From Syntrophaceae bacterium UBA4810 (lineage in GTDB: Bacteria > Desulfobacterota > Syntrophia > Syntrophales > Smithellaceae), in the NCBI GenBank assembly GCA_002402545.1, contig DHGA01000034.1:1-28993 (forward strand): DNA of 28,993 nucleotides. Reading direction: 5' to 3'. The notes under the pieces are model-generated. The model saw only the letters and a program-made list of their open reading frames with translations, was not told where the DNA came from and ran no database searches. Position numbers and translations under genes: made by a program. Shown here one piece after another: positions 6,149 to 14,215 of this stretch (its first letter is position 1; every line of letters begins with the position of its first letter).

Positions 6149-7150
6149 TTATTTTTTTTCCTCATACCCCCGCGTCAGATAAAAAGTAGCTAGGTCAAAG
6201 AATATCGTCATGCGGCGTTGCAGTTCAAAAGTCATGTAGAGTTCCGTCCTTTTGGCAAAAGCGTCATGCGCGAGGCCGAGCTTCCAGATGTGTTTGCGTA
6301 TAAGGCTAAGGGCGCTGAGCGCTTCGCTGATTTTGAATTCCGATTTTTTTCTTTCGCGTCCCAGCTTGGTGTAGAAATTTCTGATGCGGTTGACATCGTA
6401 GAGCCCACCCAGCCACAGAGATAATTGCGAGAGAATTTTATCTCCTATTTTTTGTAATATTTGCCGGTCATAATTGTGGTATTCGGTGGTGGAAGGATTT
6501 GTTGTCGCGTCCGCGAGCCACTGATTGATAATTTCTTCTTTATTGTTGACGATGAAATTAGCTAGCCGTCTTGTTAGTGAGTTTTTCGCGATTTTTGGTG
6601 TGAGTTTTTTTTCATCGGCGTGTTCAATGGAATCAAATATAGCCCAGTAGTCCTTTCTGCTTTTAATGTAGGCATCCAGCGCTTTTTTGTTAGAGCTGAA
6701 AGCCAGCGGCGGCAGTTTAGTAAGAGGCCAGAATTTGGCCTCGGCGCAATCATCACCGGCGGCAAGTTTTCCGCCCGCCTGTTCAACAACAAATGTCAGG
6801 AAAAGCAAATCGCCGTAAAAGCGGCTTTTGTAGGAATCCACATCCAAAAGCCTTACTATTTTGCCCTTGATGCCTGTTTCTTCCTTCAGTTCACGCAGTG
6901 CCGCGCCTTCGATGCTTTCGCCAGCTTCGGCAAATCCCGAAGGCAGACACCACGCGCCTTTGGAAGGCGGCCGGTCGCGCTTGACTAAAAGTATCTGGCG
7001 GGAAGATTCCAAAATGCAGGAAACCACCGGCAGAGGATTTTCATAAAAAAATGTTTGGCAAGCTCCGCAGTAATCACGCTGGACGCCGTCTTCATATTTT
7101 TTGATGATAACCTTGCCGCAGTAGAGGCAGTGCTTGCGCTGTTTTTTCAT
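6149..7150 (-). CDS. Zinc-ribbon Nudix hydrolase fused to an RsbRD-N-like helical domain
   Basis: A 333-residue protein in three parts. Residues 1-35 form a zinc ribbon with C8, C11, C28 and C31 (CLYC and CGAC), as in NudC- or NADH-pyrophosphatase-like Nudix enzymes. Residues 36-165 are a Nudix domain whose box runs from G72 to I94, with G-x5-E, RELKEETGI and all metal ligands present, so hydrolysis of a nucleoside diphosphate-linked substrate is likely. Residues about 195-333 are helical and resemble the N-terminal domain of RsbR-type co-antagonists (EIINQW early, LGRERKKSEFKISEALSAL later); this is from memory of the family pattern. I chose the ATG at 7150, which overlaps the methyltransferase stop as ATGA with AAAGGA upstream; the longer frame begins inside that gene. 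Confidence 0.85.
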   Translation of the reverse strand: MKKQRKHCLYCGKVIIKKYEDGVQRDYCGACQTFFYENPLPVVSCILESSRQILLVKRDRPPSKGAWCLPSGFAEAGESIEGAALRELKEETGIKGKIVRLLDVDSYKSRFYGDLLFLTFVVEQAGGKLAAGDDCAEAKFWPLTKLPPLAFSSNKKALDAYIKSRKDYWAIFDSIEHADEKKLTPKIAKNSLTRRLANFIVNNKEEIINQWLADATTNPSTTEYHNYDRQILQKIGDKILSQLSLWLGGLYDVNRIRNFYTKLGRERKKSEFKISEALSALSLIRKHIWKLGLAHDAFAKRTELYMTFELQRRMTIFFDLATFYLTRGYEEKK

Positions 7151-8007
7151 GCGGTTTCCTTTGCCTCGAGAGGTTGAGAAGCAATAAAAATTATATCGTC
7201 CTTGCACATGCCGATGGATTTTTCTTTTTCCGCCTTATTCTGAAGTTCACGCGAAAGCTCATCTATTATATTCTGTTTTTTTGTTTGCGTCTCAGTAAGA
7301 AAGAATGATTGTTTAAACTGAAAATATTCCAGGAAATAATTAATTTCGCCTGGCGGGAAAATAAGCGTATTTTTGAAATCTATCGATTGCACGCGGCCAA
7401 AATGTTTTTGCAGCAGGGCGCCACCGTTTTGCGCGTTAAATCTGCCGACAATATTTTCAATGGGCAATCTCTGATTATCCGTGAGCAGATTATTCCTTTT
7501 GAGTATTGTTTTGATTATGTCCACCAGCTCTCGCATGTCGGCTTCGGAATGAGTGATGGTGATAAAAAATCCGTCACCGGTAAGAACGCGCGCGATATCT
7601 TCAATCAAATCGGGAAAGAAATATAAAGCGTAGCTGCAGATAATCAGGTCATAAGAAGTAGACGGATATTTAATAATCTGTTCCACTCCGCCCGCCGAAA
7701 ATTCTCCCGCGTAGCCCGCGCGCGCGCAGGCATCGAGGAAAAAAGATTCATATTCGGCAAGCATGTCCAGGCCGGTGATTTTTGCCCGTGGATGCAGCCT
7801 GCCTTTAAGTGCTTCGGTAAATGCGCCGAACGCGCAACCTAATTCCAAAACGTTGCGGCGGTCAGATAAATCGAGATTTATGAGCGCCGTTTGCCTTATA
7901 TCATCTTTATTGGTGGAAAAACGGCGGATGATTTGACCGATGCGCTGATGCTTTCGCGCGTCACGAAATATCCGGCTGATTTGATTTTTGTCCAAAACTT
8001 CCGCCAT
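7147..8007 (-). CDS. SAM-dependent class I methyltransferase
   Basis: A 286-residue cytoplasmic protein. Motif I, which binds S-adenosylmethionine, is VLELGCAFGAF at about residues 53-63; the acidic end of strand 2 is GLD (79-81), and motif IV-like YDLIICSYALYFF follows. The arrangement fits the small-molecule or lipid methyltransferase type with methyltransferase_11/25-like order. The substrate cannot be told. The C-terminal 90 residues are a charged helical extension. The stop overlaps the Nudix start by 4 bases (ATGA), so the two products are made together and may act on the same pathway. It is the first gene of the minus-strand run after the gap that follows rpiB. Confidence 0.85.
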   Translation of the reverse strand: MAEVLDKNQISRIFRDARKHQRIGQIIRRFSTNKDDIRQTALINLDLSDRRNVLELGCAFGAFTEALKGRLHPRAKITGLDMLAEYESFFLDACARAGYAGEFSAGGVEQIIKYPSTSYDLIICSYALYFFPDLIEDIARVLTGDGFFITITHSEADMRELVDIIKTILKRNNLLTDNQRLPIENIVGRFNAQNGGALLQKHFGRVQSIDFKNTLIFPPGEINYFLEYFQFKQSFFLTETQTKKQNIIDELSRELQNKAEKEKSIGMCKDDIIFIASQPLEAKETA

Positions 8008-8036
8008 GCCTGATCACCTGACAGAAAAATGATATG

Positions 8037-8483
8037 TTAACGGATTTTATCCAAATCCATTATCTGCGAAACTCTTCTTGTGTGCCTTTCATTCGCGAAT
8101 GTTGTCATCATAAAAGTATCCAAGATTTCCGTGACCGGAACATTATATTTAACGCGGCCGCCCAAAGCGATAAAATTGGCGTCGTTGTGTTCTTTGGCCA
8201 TTCGCGAGGTGAAAAGGTCAAATACCTGCGCGCAGCGGATTCCCCGGATTTTGTTGGCGGCAATCGACATGCCGATGCCCGTGCCGCAAAGCAAAATGCC
8301 AAAATCATAACCGCCCTTGTTAAATTCCCTGCAGGCGACAATAGCGATATTCGGATAATCCACCGAATCTTCATTGTGCACGCCCATGTCATTAACCGTG
8401 CAACCTTTTGTTTTTAAAAAGGATATGATTTCCTTTTTCAGGGAAACCGCGCCGTGATCAGAGGCAATAACGATATTTTTCAT
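8037..8483 (-). CDS. rpiB: Ribose-5-phosphate isomerase B
   Basis: A 148-residue protein of the RpiB/LacAB family. It interconverts ribose 5-phosphate and ribulose 5-phosphate in the cytoplasm, in the non-oxidative pentose phosphate pathway. ASDHG at residues 7-11 supplies the substrate-binding Asp and His, Cys66 in LLCGTGIGMSIAANK is the catalytic base, and GGR (108-110) follows. I chose the ATG at 8483 because it gives the family's normal N-terminus and has GGAGGAA upstream; the longer frame from 8600 adds 39 unlike residues. Ribulose 5-phosphate is the precursor of arabinose 5-phosphate for the Kdo genes on the other strand, though no kdsD is in the window. Confidence 0.95.
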   Translation of the reverse strand: MKNIVIASDHGAVSLKKEIISFLKTKGCTVNDMGVHNEDSVDYPNIAIVACREFNKGGYDFGILLCGTGIGMSIAANKIRGIRCAQVFDLFTSRMAKEHNDANFIALGGRVKYNVPVTEILDTFMMTTFANERHTRRVSQIMDLDKIR

Positions 8484-8528
8484 TGGATATTTCCTCCAAG
8501 AGTCAATTTGATTATTTTGTGCCTCTAT

Positions 8529-8546
8529 TTTTACAGGATTGTAAAA
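8529..8546. promoter_or_regulatory. Palindrome in the rpiB-xerD divergent spacer (possible operator)
   Basis: TTTTACA (8529-8535) and TGTAAAA (8540-8546) form a perfect inverted repeat with a GGAT spacer, about 46-63 bases upstream of the rpiB ATG and 53 upstream of xerD. A TTGACT reading toward rpiB lies just upstream of it on the minus strand, so a repressor bound here could cover the -10 region. This is inference from position and symmetry. Confidence 0.35.
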
Positions 8547-8598
8547 TAAGTCAATAAAAAAACTTTGCTTCAGGGGCATATTTGCGTTAAAAAGTCGC

Positions 8599-9486
8599 AT
8601 GCTGGAAATGCTGGAAAGGTATTTAAATTATCTATTAATTGAACGGGGAGTTGCTCAAAACACGCTGGAGGCTTACGGACGCGACCTGCAACGCTACCTT
8701 GCTTTTATCGCGCAAAAAGGTTTGTCTCATATTAAGGACGCGACTCCGGAGATTATTGTTGAATATCTGGTGCTGATTAAGAATGAAGGGCTTTCAGCGA
8801 ATTCCATGAACCGGGCGCTGGCGGCGTTGCGTGGATTTTATAAATACCTGCTCATGGAAAAGCTTATCGAGCAGACGCCGCTGGCCAATATCGAGCTCGC
8901 GAAAGTATGGATGCGCCTGCCCGATACGATAAGTAAGGAAGAAATGAAAGTTATTTTAGCCCAGCCCGGGGATAAAACACCCGCCGCCCTGCGCGATACG
9001 GCGATGCTGGAGCTTTTATACGCCACGGGAATCCGCGTTTCGGAGTTGATTAATCTGACAATGAACTCTATTAACTGGCAGGTGGGTTTTTTAACGGTTA
9101 TGGGCAAGGGCAGTAAAGAAAGAATTGTCCCCATCGGAAAAACCGCGTACGATTGCGTAAGAGTTTATGTGGATAAGGCGAGGCCGCAATTGATGCAAAA
9201 GAAAAGCACGGAGGTATTGTTTCTGAACCGCTTCGGAGGAAAATTCTCCCGGCAGGGTTTCTGGAAGATGGTAATCCGTTATTCATCAAAAGCGGGCTTG
9301 ATAAAAAAAGTTCATCCGCATACTTTCCGGCATTCCTTCGCTTCGCACCTGCTGGAAGGCGGCGCGGATTTACGCACCGTGCAGGTAATGTTGGGGCACG
9401 CGGATATATCCACCACACAGATTTACACACATATCACGCGCGACCGGTTAAAAGAAATTCATCAGAAATATCACCCGCGGGGATAA
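8599..9486 (+). CDS. xerD: Tyrosine recombinase, XerD-like
   Basis: A 295-residue tyrosine recombinase of standard Xer length. Xer proteins resolve chromosome dimers at dif during division. An N-terminal SAM-like DNA-binding domain (about 1-100) precedes the catalytic domain. The catalytic set is complete: R146 (ATGIRVSEL), K170 (GKGSKER), H241 and R244 (HTFRHSF), H267 (LGH) and the nucleophile Y276 (QIYTH). The wording GGADLRTVQVMLGHADISTTQIYTH is closer to XerD than XerC. The start at 8599 lacks a good ribosome site; an in-frame ATG at 8608 is almost as likely. No dif-like site was identified. It stands first in the plus-strand cluster and may be followed by transcription of the TPR gene 42 bases on. 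Confidence 0.93.
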   Translation: MLEMLERYLNYLLIERGVAQNTLEAYGRDLQRYLAFIAQKGLSHIKDATPEIIVEYLVLIKNEGLSANSMNRALAALRGFYKYLLMEKLIEQTPLANIELAKVWMRLPDTISKEEMKVILAQPGDKTPAALRDTAMLELLYATGIRVSELINLTMNSINWQVGFLTVMGKGSKERIVPIGKTAYDCVRVYVDKARPQLMQKKSTEVLFLNRFGGKFSRQGFWKMVIRYSSKAGLIKKVHPHTFRHSFASHLLEGGADLRTVQVMLGHADISTTQIYTHITRDRLKEIHQKYHPRG

Positions 9487-9528
9487 TTATATCCGCGTTA
9501 AATGAATGGAAAAATCAAAGAGAGATAA

Positions 9529-11538
9529 ATGACGATCAGACGTAAAAAAATCGATCCGGTAAAAAAGAAATATCATTTTAAAAGGATATTTCTTATCGCG
9601 CTCGCCGTAATATTGATTGGCGGGCTGATATATCTTCTTTTTCCGCAGGCTTTCCGCTCTGTCGCTTTTTTCGGCACGCGGGTGAAAAACACTTTTTCTC
9701 ATTATTTATTGAAGCAAACGCCCAGATTCTATTATCTGAACGTGGAAAAAAACGGGCAGTTTCTGCGCGTGTGGGCGCATGAGATGCTGGAAGTTACTTA
9801 CCGCGATGAGTTCGGCATTATATCCGTGGGTAGTGACGATTTAACAGGTAAGCGCATATCGGTGCGTGTCGAAGAATTGGGAAAAGGCGGAAATGATATG
9901 CGTGTATTATTGCGCGGCATTGATCTGGTCAATAAAATTATGGCCGGAGGCTCCACGCCGAAAAACGCCTCGGAAATAACTGATTACAAAATCCGCGTAT
10001 ATTATCTGGAGAAAGAAATAGGCGCAGTGCCGATGAAGGTGGTCATTACGCCGCAGGACTGGCTGAGATCGGCCCAAGAATCCGGAAGTGTTGCTGAACA
10101 AATAAACTATCTGCGGAAAGCCATCGCGGCTAATAAAGATGATATCGGCTTGCGCAAGATCTTGGCGGGAATTTATTTTCGTCAGGAAAGAATCGATGAA
10201 GCCATAACTCTGTATAAGAATATTTTGTCGATTAAACCTGATGATGCCGGAGCGCTGGAGGAACTGGCGAAATGTTATATTAAAAAGCATGATTATGACA
10301 ACGCGATAGATGTTTCCAAAAAACTGGCCAAGCTAAATCCGCGCGAGGCGCAGGCTTACACTAATCTTGGCATTGCTCTGGCCGAAAAAGGATTATGGCG
10401 GCAGGCGATAGATAATTATCGTGAATTGATAAAACTTGAACCGGATAATTTCGCGGCTCGCTATAAATTAGGCGAAGCATTAGAAAGAGAAAAGATGACC
10501 GGCGAGGCGATTGAGCAGTATAAATATATCGCCCAGCGCTCCCCGGACAAAGATTTGGCGCTATTGGCGTTGGGCGACGCGTATTTAAGAGAAAAAAAAT
10601 ATGATGACGCGATTAAAAATTACACCGAGCTTTTAAAAAACAATCCGCAAATGGCCGCCGCTTACGCTAATCTTGCTTCCGCCTATGCCAGCGTCGGTAA
10701 ATCAAAAGAAGAGATGGAAAATCTCATAAAAGCCGTCACGCTTGCCCCTGACGAGCCGGTTGTCCGTTTTAATTTAGGCGTTGCCTATGAAAAGAGAAAA
10801 ATGGACCAGCAGGCGATACAGGAATACGAGCAGGTTTTGAAAATTAATCCGCAGGACACGGACGCCATAGAAAGGCTTGCCGATCTTTATTTAAAAGGAA
10901 AAAAATACGCGAAGGCGATAACTTATCTGGAAAAATTAACAGAAAGATACACGCTGAAAGCTGAATATTTTGTAAGTCTTGGTTTTGCTTACGGCGAGTT
11001 GAAAAAATACGCCTCTTCAGCGCAAAATTATGAAAAGGCGCTGAAGCTGGGCGCGAAACATCCGACGCTGAATTACAATCTGGCTTATACTTATAATCAG
11101 CTGGGGCGCGAAAAAGAAGCGGTCGCGTTGTATGAGAAAGTATCGCCGCAAACCAAAGAAACTTTAAGCTATGTCGGCAATTACTATCTCAAAACAAAAA
11201 ATTATAAAAAAGCGCTCGGTTGTTTTCAGAACATCGTAAAACTCGCGCCTAAAGAATCATCATCTTACTCAAGCCTCGGCTACGCTTACGCGGCTTCCGG
11301 CAATCTGGATAAAGCGATTGAAAATTATATGATAGCTTTGAAGTATGATCGCGAAGATAGCGAGGCACACGCGAACTTGGGCGAGGCTTATGAAAAAAAA
11401 GGACTTTACGAAGAGGCGCTGAAAGCTTATACAACCGCCTACGAGCTTAATCCCGATTCGTCAAAAGCGGCAAGGGGAATTCCCCGCATCAGGATTTTGT
11501 TCTTACAGCAAAAGGCGCAAACACAGGACAAGGAGTAA
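9529..11538 (+). CDS. Membrane-anchored protein with about a dozen TPR repeats
   Basis: A 669-residue protein with a basic N-terminus, one membrane helix (about residues 19-39) and a large domain expected outside the cytoplasm. Residues about 60-185 form a non-repeat domain with alternating strands (FLRVWAHEMLEVTYRDEF, ISVRVEEL) that I do not recognise. From about 190 to 655 there are roughly 13 tetratricopeptide repeats with the typical A-x-x-Y and P spacing (for example AYTNLGIALAEKGLWRQAI). TPR arrays scaffold protein complexes. Its stop overlaps the ribosome site (AAGGAG, 11530-11535) of kdsA, so it is in the LPS operon and may assist envelope assembly. That role is inferred from position only. 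Confidence 0.82.
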   Translation: MTIRRKKIDPVKKKYHFKRIFLIALAVILIGGLIYLLFPQAFRSVAFFGTRVKNTFSHYLLKQTPRFYYLNVEKNGQFLRVWAHEMLEVTYRDEFGIISVGSDDLTGKRISVRVEELGKGGNDMRVLLRGIDLVNKIMAGGSTPKNASEITDYKIRVYYLEKEIGAVPMKVVITPQDWLRSAQESGSVAEQINYLRKAIAANKDDIGLRKILAGIYFRQERIDEAITLYKNILSIKPDDAGALEELAKCYIKKHDYDNAIDVSKKLAKLNPREAQAYTNLGIALAEKGLWRQAIDNYRELIKLEPDNFAARYKLGEALEREKMTGEAIEQYKYIAQRSPDKDLALLALGDAYLREKKYDDAIKNYTELLKNNPQMAAAYANLASAYASVGKSKEEMENLIKAVTLAPDEPVVRFNLGVAYEKRKMDQQAIQEYEQVLKINPQDTDAIERLADLYLKGKKYAKAITYLEKLTERYTLKAEYFVSLGFAYGELKKYASSAQNYEKALKLGAKHPTLNYNLAYTYNQLGREKEAVALYEKVSPQTKETLSYVGNYYLKTKNYKKALGCFQNIVKLAPKESSSYSSLGYAYAASGNLDKAIENYMIALKYDREDSEAHANLGEAYEKKGLYEEALKAYTTAYELNPDSSKAARGIPRIRILFLQQKAQTQDKE

Positions 11539-11543
11539 TAAAG

Positions 11544-12365
11544 ATGCGAAAAATCAAGCTGGGAGATTTTTTTATCGGAGATAAAACCGGATTTGTTTTG
11601 ATCGCCGGGCCGTGCGTGCTGGAGAGTGAAGCAGCCGCGATGGATATTGCAAAATATCTCAAAGAGCTCACAACTAAGCTGGGCATTCCTTTTATTTTCA
11701 AAGCTTCCTACGATAAAGCAAACCGCACTTCAGTTAAATCCTACCGCGGCCCCGGACTTAAAGACGGTTTGGCAATGCTGAAAAATATTAAAGATAAATT
11801 AAAAATTCCCGTTCTTTCCGACGTGCACAGATTTGAAGAAATCAATTCCGCCGCTGAAGTTCTTGATGTTTTACAGGTCCCCGCTTTTTTATGCCGTCAG
11901 ACCGATTTTGTAACCGAAATAGCGAAAAAGGCGACGATAATAAATGTTAAAAAAGGACAATTTCTCGCGCCGTGGGATATGGCCAACATTATCGAGAAAA
12001 TAAAAGCCGCCGGTAATGAGAATATTATGATTACCGAACGCGGAGCTTCTTTCGGTTATAATAATCTTGTTTTTGACGTGCGCGGCTTGCCTATTATGAG
12101 AAACATGGGATATCCGGTTATTTTCGACGCGACTCATTCCGTTCAGCTTCCGGGCGGTGAAGGAACTTCATCAGGCGGCCAGCGTGACATGGTGCCGTAT
12201 CTGGCGCGGGCGGCGGTGGCCGCGGGCGTGGACGGAATATTTTTTGAAGTTTACCCGGATCCGGAAAAAGCTTTGTGCGACGGCGCTAACTCGCTTTACC
12301 TTAATTCGCTGGAAGAATTGCTGACGGTTCTGAAACAAATTGATACTCTGATTAAGGGAAAATAA
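11544..12365 (+). CDS. kdsA: 3-deoxy-8-phosphooctulonate synthase (Kdo-8-phosphate synthase)
   Basis: A 273-residue protein that condenses phosphoenolpyruvate with arabinose 5-phosphate to give Kdo-8-phosphate in LPS core synthesis, in the cytoplasm. Conserved landmarks are AGPCVLES (21-28), FKASYDKANRTS, GPG, SDVH, CRQTDF, KKGQF and ATHSVQLPGG. Cys24 in GPCVLES matches the metal-binding Cys of the metal-dependent class, where the metal-independent E. coli enzyme has Asn, so a divalent metal is predicted to be needed. AAGGAG lies 8 bases before the ATG. kdsC follows 4 bases after the stop. Confidence 0.97.
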   Translation: MRKIKLGDFFIGDKTGFVLIAGPCVLESEAAAMDIAKYLKELTTKLGIPFIFKASYDKANRTSVKSYRGPGLKDGLAMLKNIKDKLKIPVLSDVHRFEEINSAAEVLDVLQVPAFLCRQTDFVTEIAKKATIINVKKGQFLAPWDMANIIEKIKAAGNENIMITERGASFGYNNLVFDVRGLPIMRNMGYPVIFDATHSVQLPGGEGTSSGGQRDMVPYLARAAVAAGVDGIFFEVYPDPEKALCDGANSLYLNSLEELLTVLKQIDTLIKGK

Positions 12366-12369
12366 AATA

Positions 12370-12927
12370 ATGAAGAAAAGCCTGAAAGATAAACTGCGGA
12401 AAATCAAAATGCTTATTTTGGATGTGGACGGCGTGATGACAGACGGGCGCATCATTATGGATGATAAGGGACGCGAGCTGAAGAATTTCGACGTTCGTGA
12501 CGGACATGGAATCAAGCTACTCCAGCGTTACGGAATCAACGCCGCGATATTGACCGGGCGCAAATCAAAAGTTGTGGAATACAGAGCCAAAGATTTGGAG
12601 ATTAACGAAGTTCATCAGAAGGCATTTAACAAAGAAGAAGTATTGGAAAAAATTCTGCAAAAACACAAATTACAATCTGAAGACGTTGCTTATATGGGAG
12701 ATGATATAGTTGATATACCAGTTATGAGAAGAGTCGGTTTTTCCGCGGCAGTGGCGGATTCTATGGAAATAGTAAAAAAATCAGCCAATTACGTTACAAA
12801 AAACAGAGGTGGAAAAGGAGCGGTCAGAGAAATTTGTGAAATGATTTTACAGGCACAGGATAAATGGCCGAAAGTCGCCGAAAGATATGAATTTGGTCAT
12901 AAAATAAAAAAAATTAAGAATAGCTAA
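12370..12927 (+). CDS. kdsC: 3-deoxy-D-manno-octulosonate-8-phosphate phosphatase (HAD family)
   Basis: A 185-residue HAD phosphatase of the C0 (capless) type that removes phosphate from Kdo-8-P to give Kdo. Motif I is ILDVDGVMTDG (about 15-25), with the nucleophile Asp and the acid-base Asp; motif II is the Thr-Gly in AILTGRKS, and motif III/IV is MGDDIVDIPVM. GHGIKLL, typical of KdsC, is present. The C-terminal VTKNRGGKGAVREICEMIL is also typical. An arabinose-5-phosphate isomerase (kdsD) often sits between kdsA and kdsC in related genomes but is absent here. The ribosome site lies inside the end of kdsA. Confidence 0.96.
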   Translation: MKKSLKDKLRKIKMLILDVDGVMTDGRIIMDDKGRELKNFDVRDGHGIKLLQRYGINAAILTGRKSKVVEYRAKDLEINEVHQKAFNKEEVLEKILQKHKLQSEDVAYMGDDIVDIPVMRRVGFSAAVADSMEIVKKSANYVTKNRGGKGAVREICEMILQAQDKWPKVAERYEFGHKIKKIKNS

Positions 12928-12981
12928 CCATCTTATAACATAGCAGTATTTCTTTATATCTTTCTTGTTTGCCCTAATGTC

Positions 12982-13010
12982 TTTACATGATCATAGCACA
13001 ATGGTATAAC
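12982..13010 (+). promoter_or_regulatory. Putative sigma-70 promoter upstream of lptC
   Basis: TTTACA (12982-12987) and TATAAC (13005-13010) are spaced by exactly 17 bases in the 115-base kdsC-lptC gap. The predicted start is about 25 bases before lptC. This would give the lpt-rpoN genes a promoter independent of the kds genes. No terminator was seen before it. Confidence 0.6.
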
Positions 13011-13042
13011 TTATGCTTGTGGCGTCGCACAAAATATAAAAC

Positions 13043-13606
13043 GTGACAATGGTGAAAATGAAATTAACAAAAAAAACAAAGATAATCGCGATAGTCGTTG
13101 CTTTATTTGTATTGGTTATTGTTATCGCATTAGTCAGTATGAACAGATTAAAATCGAAGAACCTTTTAAAAGTAATGCCCGAACAGGTTGATTTGGAGAT
13201 TCAAGGATTTGTGTTTACCGAAGTGGGGGAATCCGGTTCCCGCTGGGAAGTTAAGGCGGAAAAAGCCACGTATGAAAGAAAAGAAAATCTGGCGGTATTT
13301 GATAAAGTTCGGATAAAACTCAATACGGCTGAAGGCAAAGTTTATAATATGACCGCCGATAAAGGCCGGATGGAAACGGAAAAAAAAGATATTGAGATAA
13401 ACGGCAACGTTATCATTACTTCAAGCGCGGGAGAAAAATTTACCACCGATTATCTTAATTACAGCGATGAACAAAAAAAGTTTTATACTGACGCTCCGGT
13501 TACAATGGAAAGTGATCGCATAGCAATTAAAGGCAAGGGGCTGACTCTTTTTATTAAGAGCGGAGAATTGAATCTCAATTCCATGGTGAAAGCGAAAATA
13601 AAATAA
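13043..13606 (+). CDS. lptC: LPS export system protein LptC
   Basis: A 187-residue bitopic inner-membrane protein of the Lpt bridge, which carries LPS from LptB2FG toward LptA. One membrane helix at about residues 15-35 follows a Lys-rich N-terminus; the periplasmic part has the beta-jellyroll pattern seen in the family (MPEQVDLEIQGFVFTE, RWEVKAEKATYE, YNMTADKGRME). Start choice is unsure: GTG at 13043, ATG at 13049 or ATG at 13058 are all in frame and none has a good ribosome site; I give the longest. lptA follows 11 bases after the stop. lptF and lptG are not in the window. Confidence 0.88.
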   Translation: MTMVKMKLTKKTKIIAIVVALFVLVIVIALVSMNRLKSKNLLKVMPEQVDLEIQGFVFTEVGESGSRWEVKAEKATYERKENLAVFDKVRIKLNTAEGKVYNMTADKGRMETEKKDIEINGNVIITSSAGEKFTTDYLNYSDEQKKFYTDAPVTMESDRIAIKGKGLTLFIKSGELNLNSMVKAKIK

Positions 13607-13617
13607 AGGGGGGAAAG

Positions 13618-14193
13618 ATGATTTATAGAAAATTATTCTGGTTAGTTTTAGCCATCATATTAATGATTCCCGGTTATCTTTTAGCAGAAGACATCATTAT
13701 GAATAAAGAGGAACTAGTTAACGAAAATGAACCTATAGAAATAAATTCCGACCGCATGGACGCGTATAGCGAAGAAAAAATGGTCACGTTCAGCGGCAAC
13801 GCCGTTGTGAAACAGGGCGATAAAATTCTAAAAGCCGATGAACTAAAGATACATTACAAAGATGAACCTAAGGCGCAAATAAAGAAGAAAAGCAAGACGT
13901 CTTTTGAAACTGGAAATCTTATGGAAAAGATAACGGCAACGGGAAATGTCACTTCAACCCAGGGCGAGAGACTGGTGACCGGTGATGAAGCCACCTATTA
14001 TCATGAAAGCGGACAAGTTATTATTACCGGAAATGTCGTAATGCGCGAAGGAAACAATGTTATTACGGGATGCAAGGCGACAATCTATTTAAACGAAAAC
14101 AGGGGAAAGCTGGAAGAATGCGAGCCCGGGAAAAATCAAAGAGTGCATCTCAAAATATATCCGCAGGAAACAAAAAAAGAGGAAATAAACTAG
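13618..14193 (+). CDS. lptA: Periplasmic LPS-transport protein LptA (OstA-like)
   Basis: A 191-residue secreted protein that forms the periplasmic bridge for LPS. A signal peptide occupies about residues 1-23 (ending GYLLA, then ED). The OstA-like domain begins PIEINSDRMDAYSEEKMVTFSGNAVV and contains repeated beta segments (ATGNVTS, ATYYHESGQVIITGNVVM). The family motif of repeated GN-V turns is visible. AAGGGGGGAAAG before the ATG is a strong ribosome site. The protein ends with a Lys/Glu tail after LKIYPQE. lptB follows after 22 bases. Confidence 0.94.
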   Translation: MIYRKLFWLVLAIILMIPGYLLAEDIIMNKEELVNENEPIEINSDRMDAYSEEKMVTFSGNAVVKQGDKILKADELKIHYKDEPKAQIKKKSKTSFETGNLMEKITATGNVTSTQGERLVTGDEATYYHESGQVIITGNVVMREGNNVITGCKATIYLNENRGKLEECEPGKNQRVHLKIYPQETKKEEIN

Positions 14194-14215
14194 AAAGAAT
14201 CAGGCATTCTAAATT

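Noticed and set aside
9098..9430. Minus-strand open frame in xerD
   Set aside because: The opposite strand encodes a complete recombinase with all catalytic residues; this frame has no signals.
8599..9486. Integrase of a mobile island
   Set aside because: Length and wording are those of a chromosomal Xer protein, with no attachment site, tRNA or phage genes beside it.
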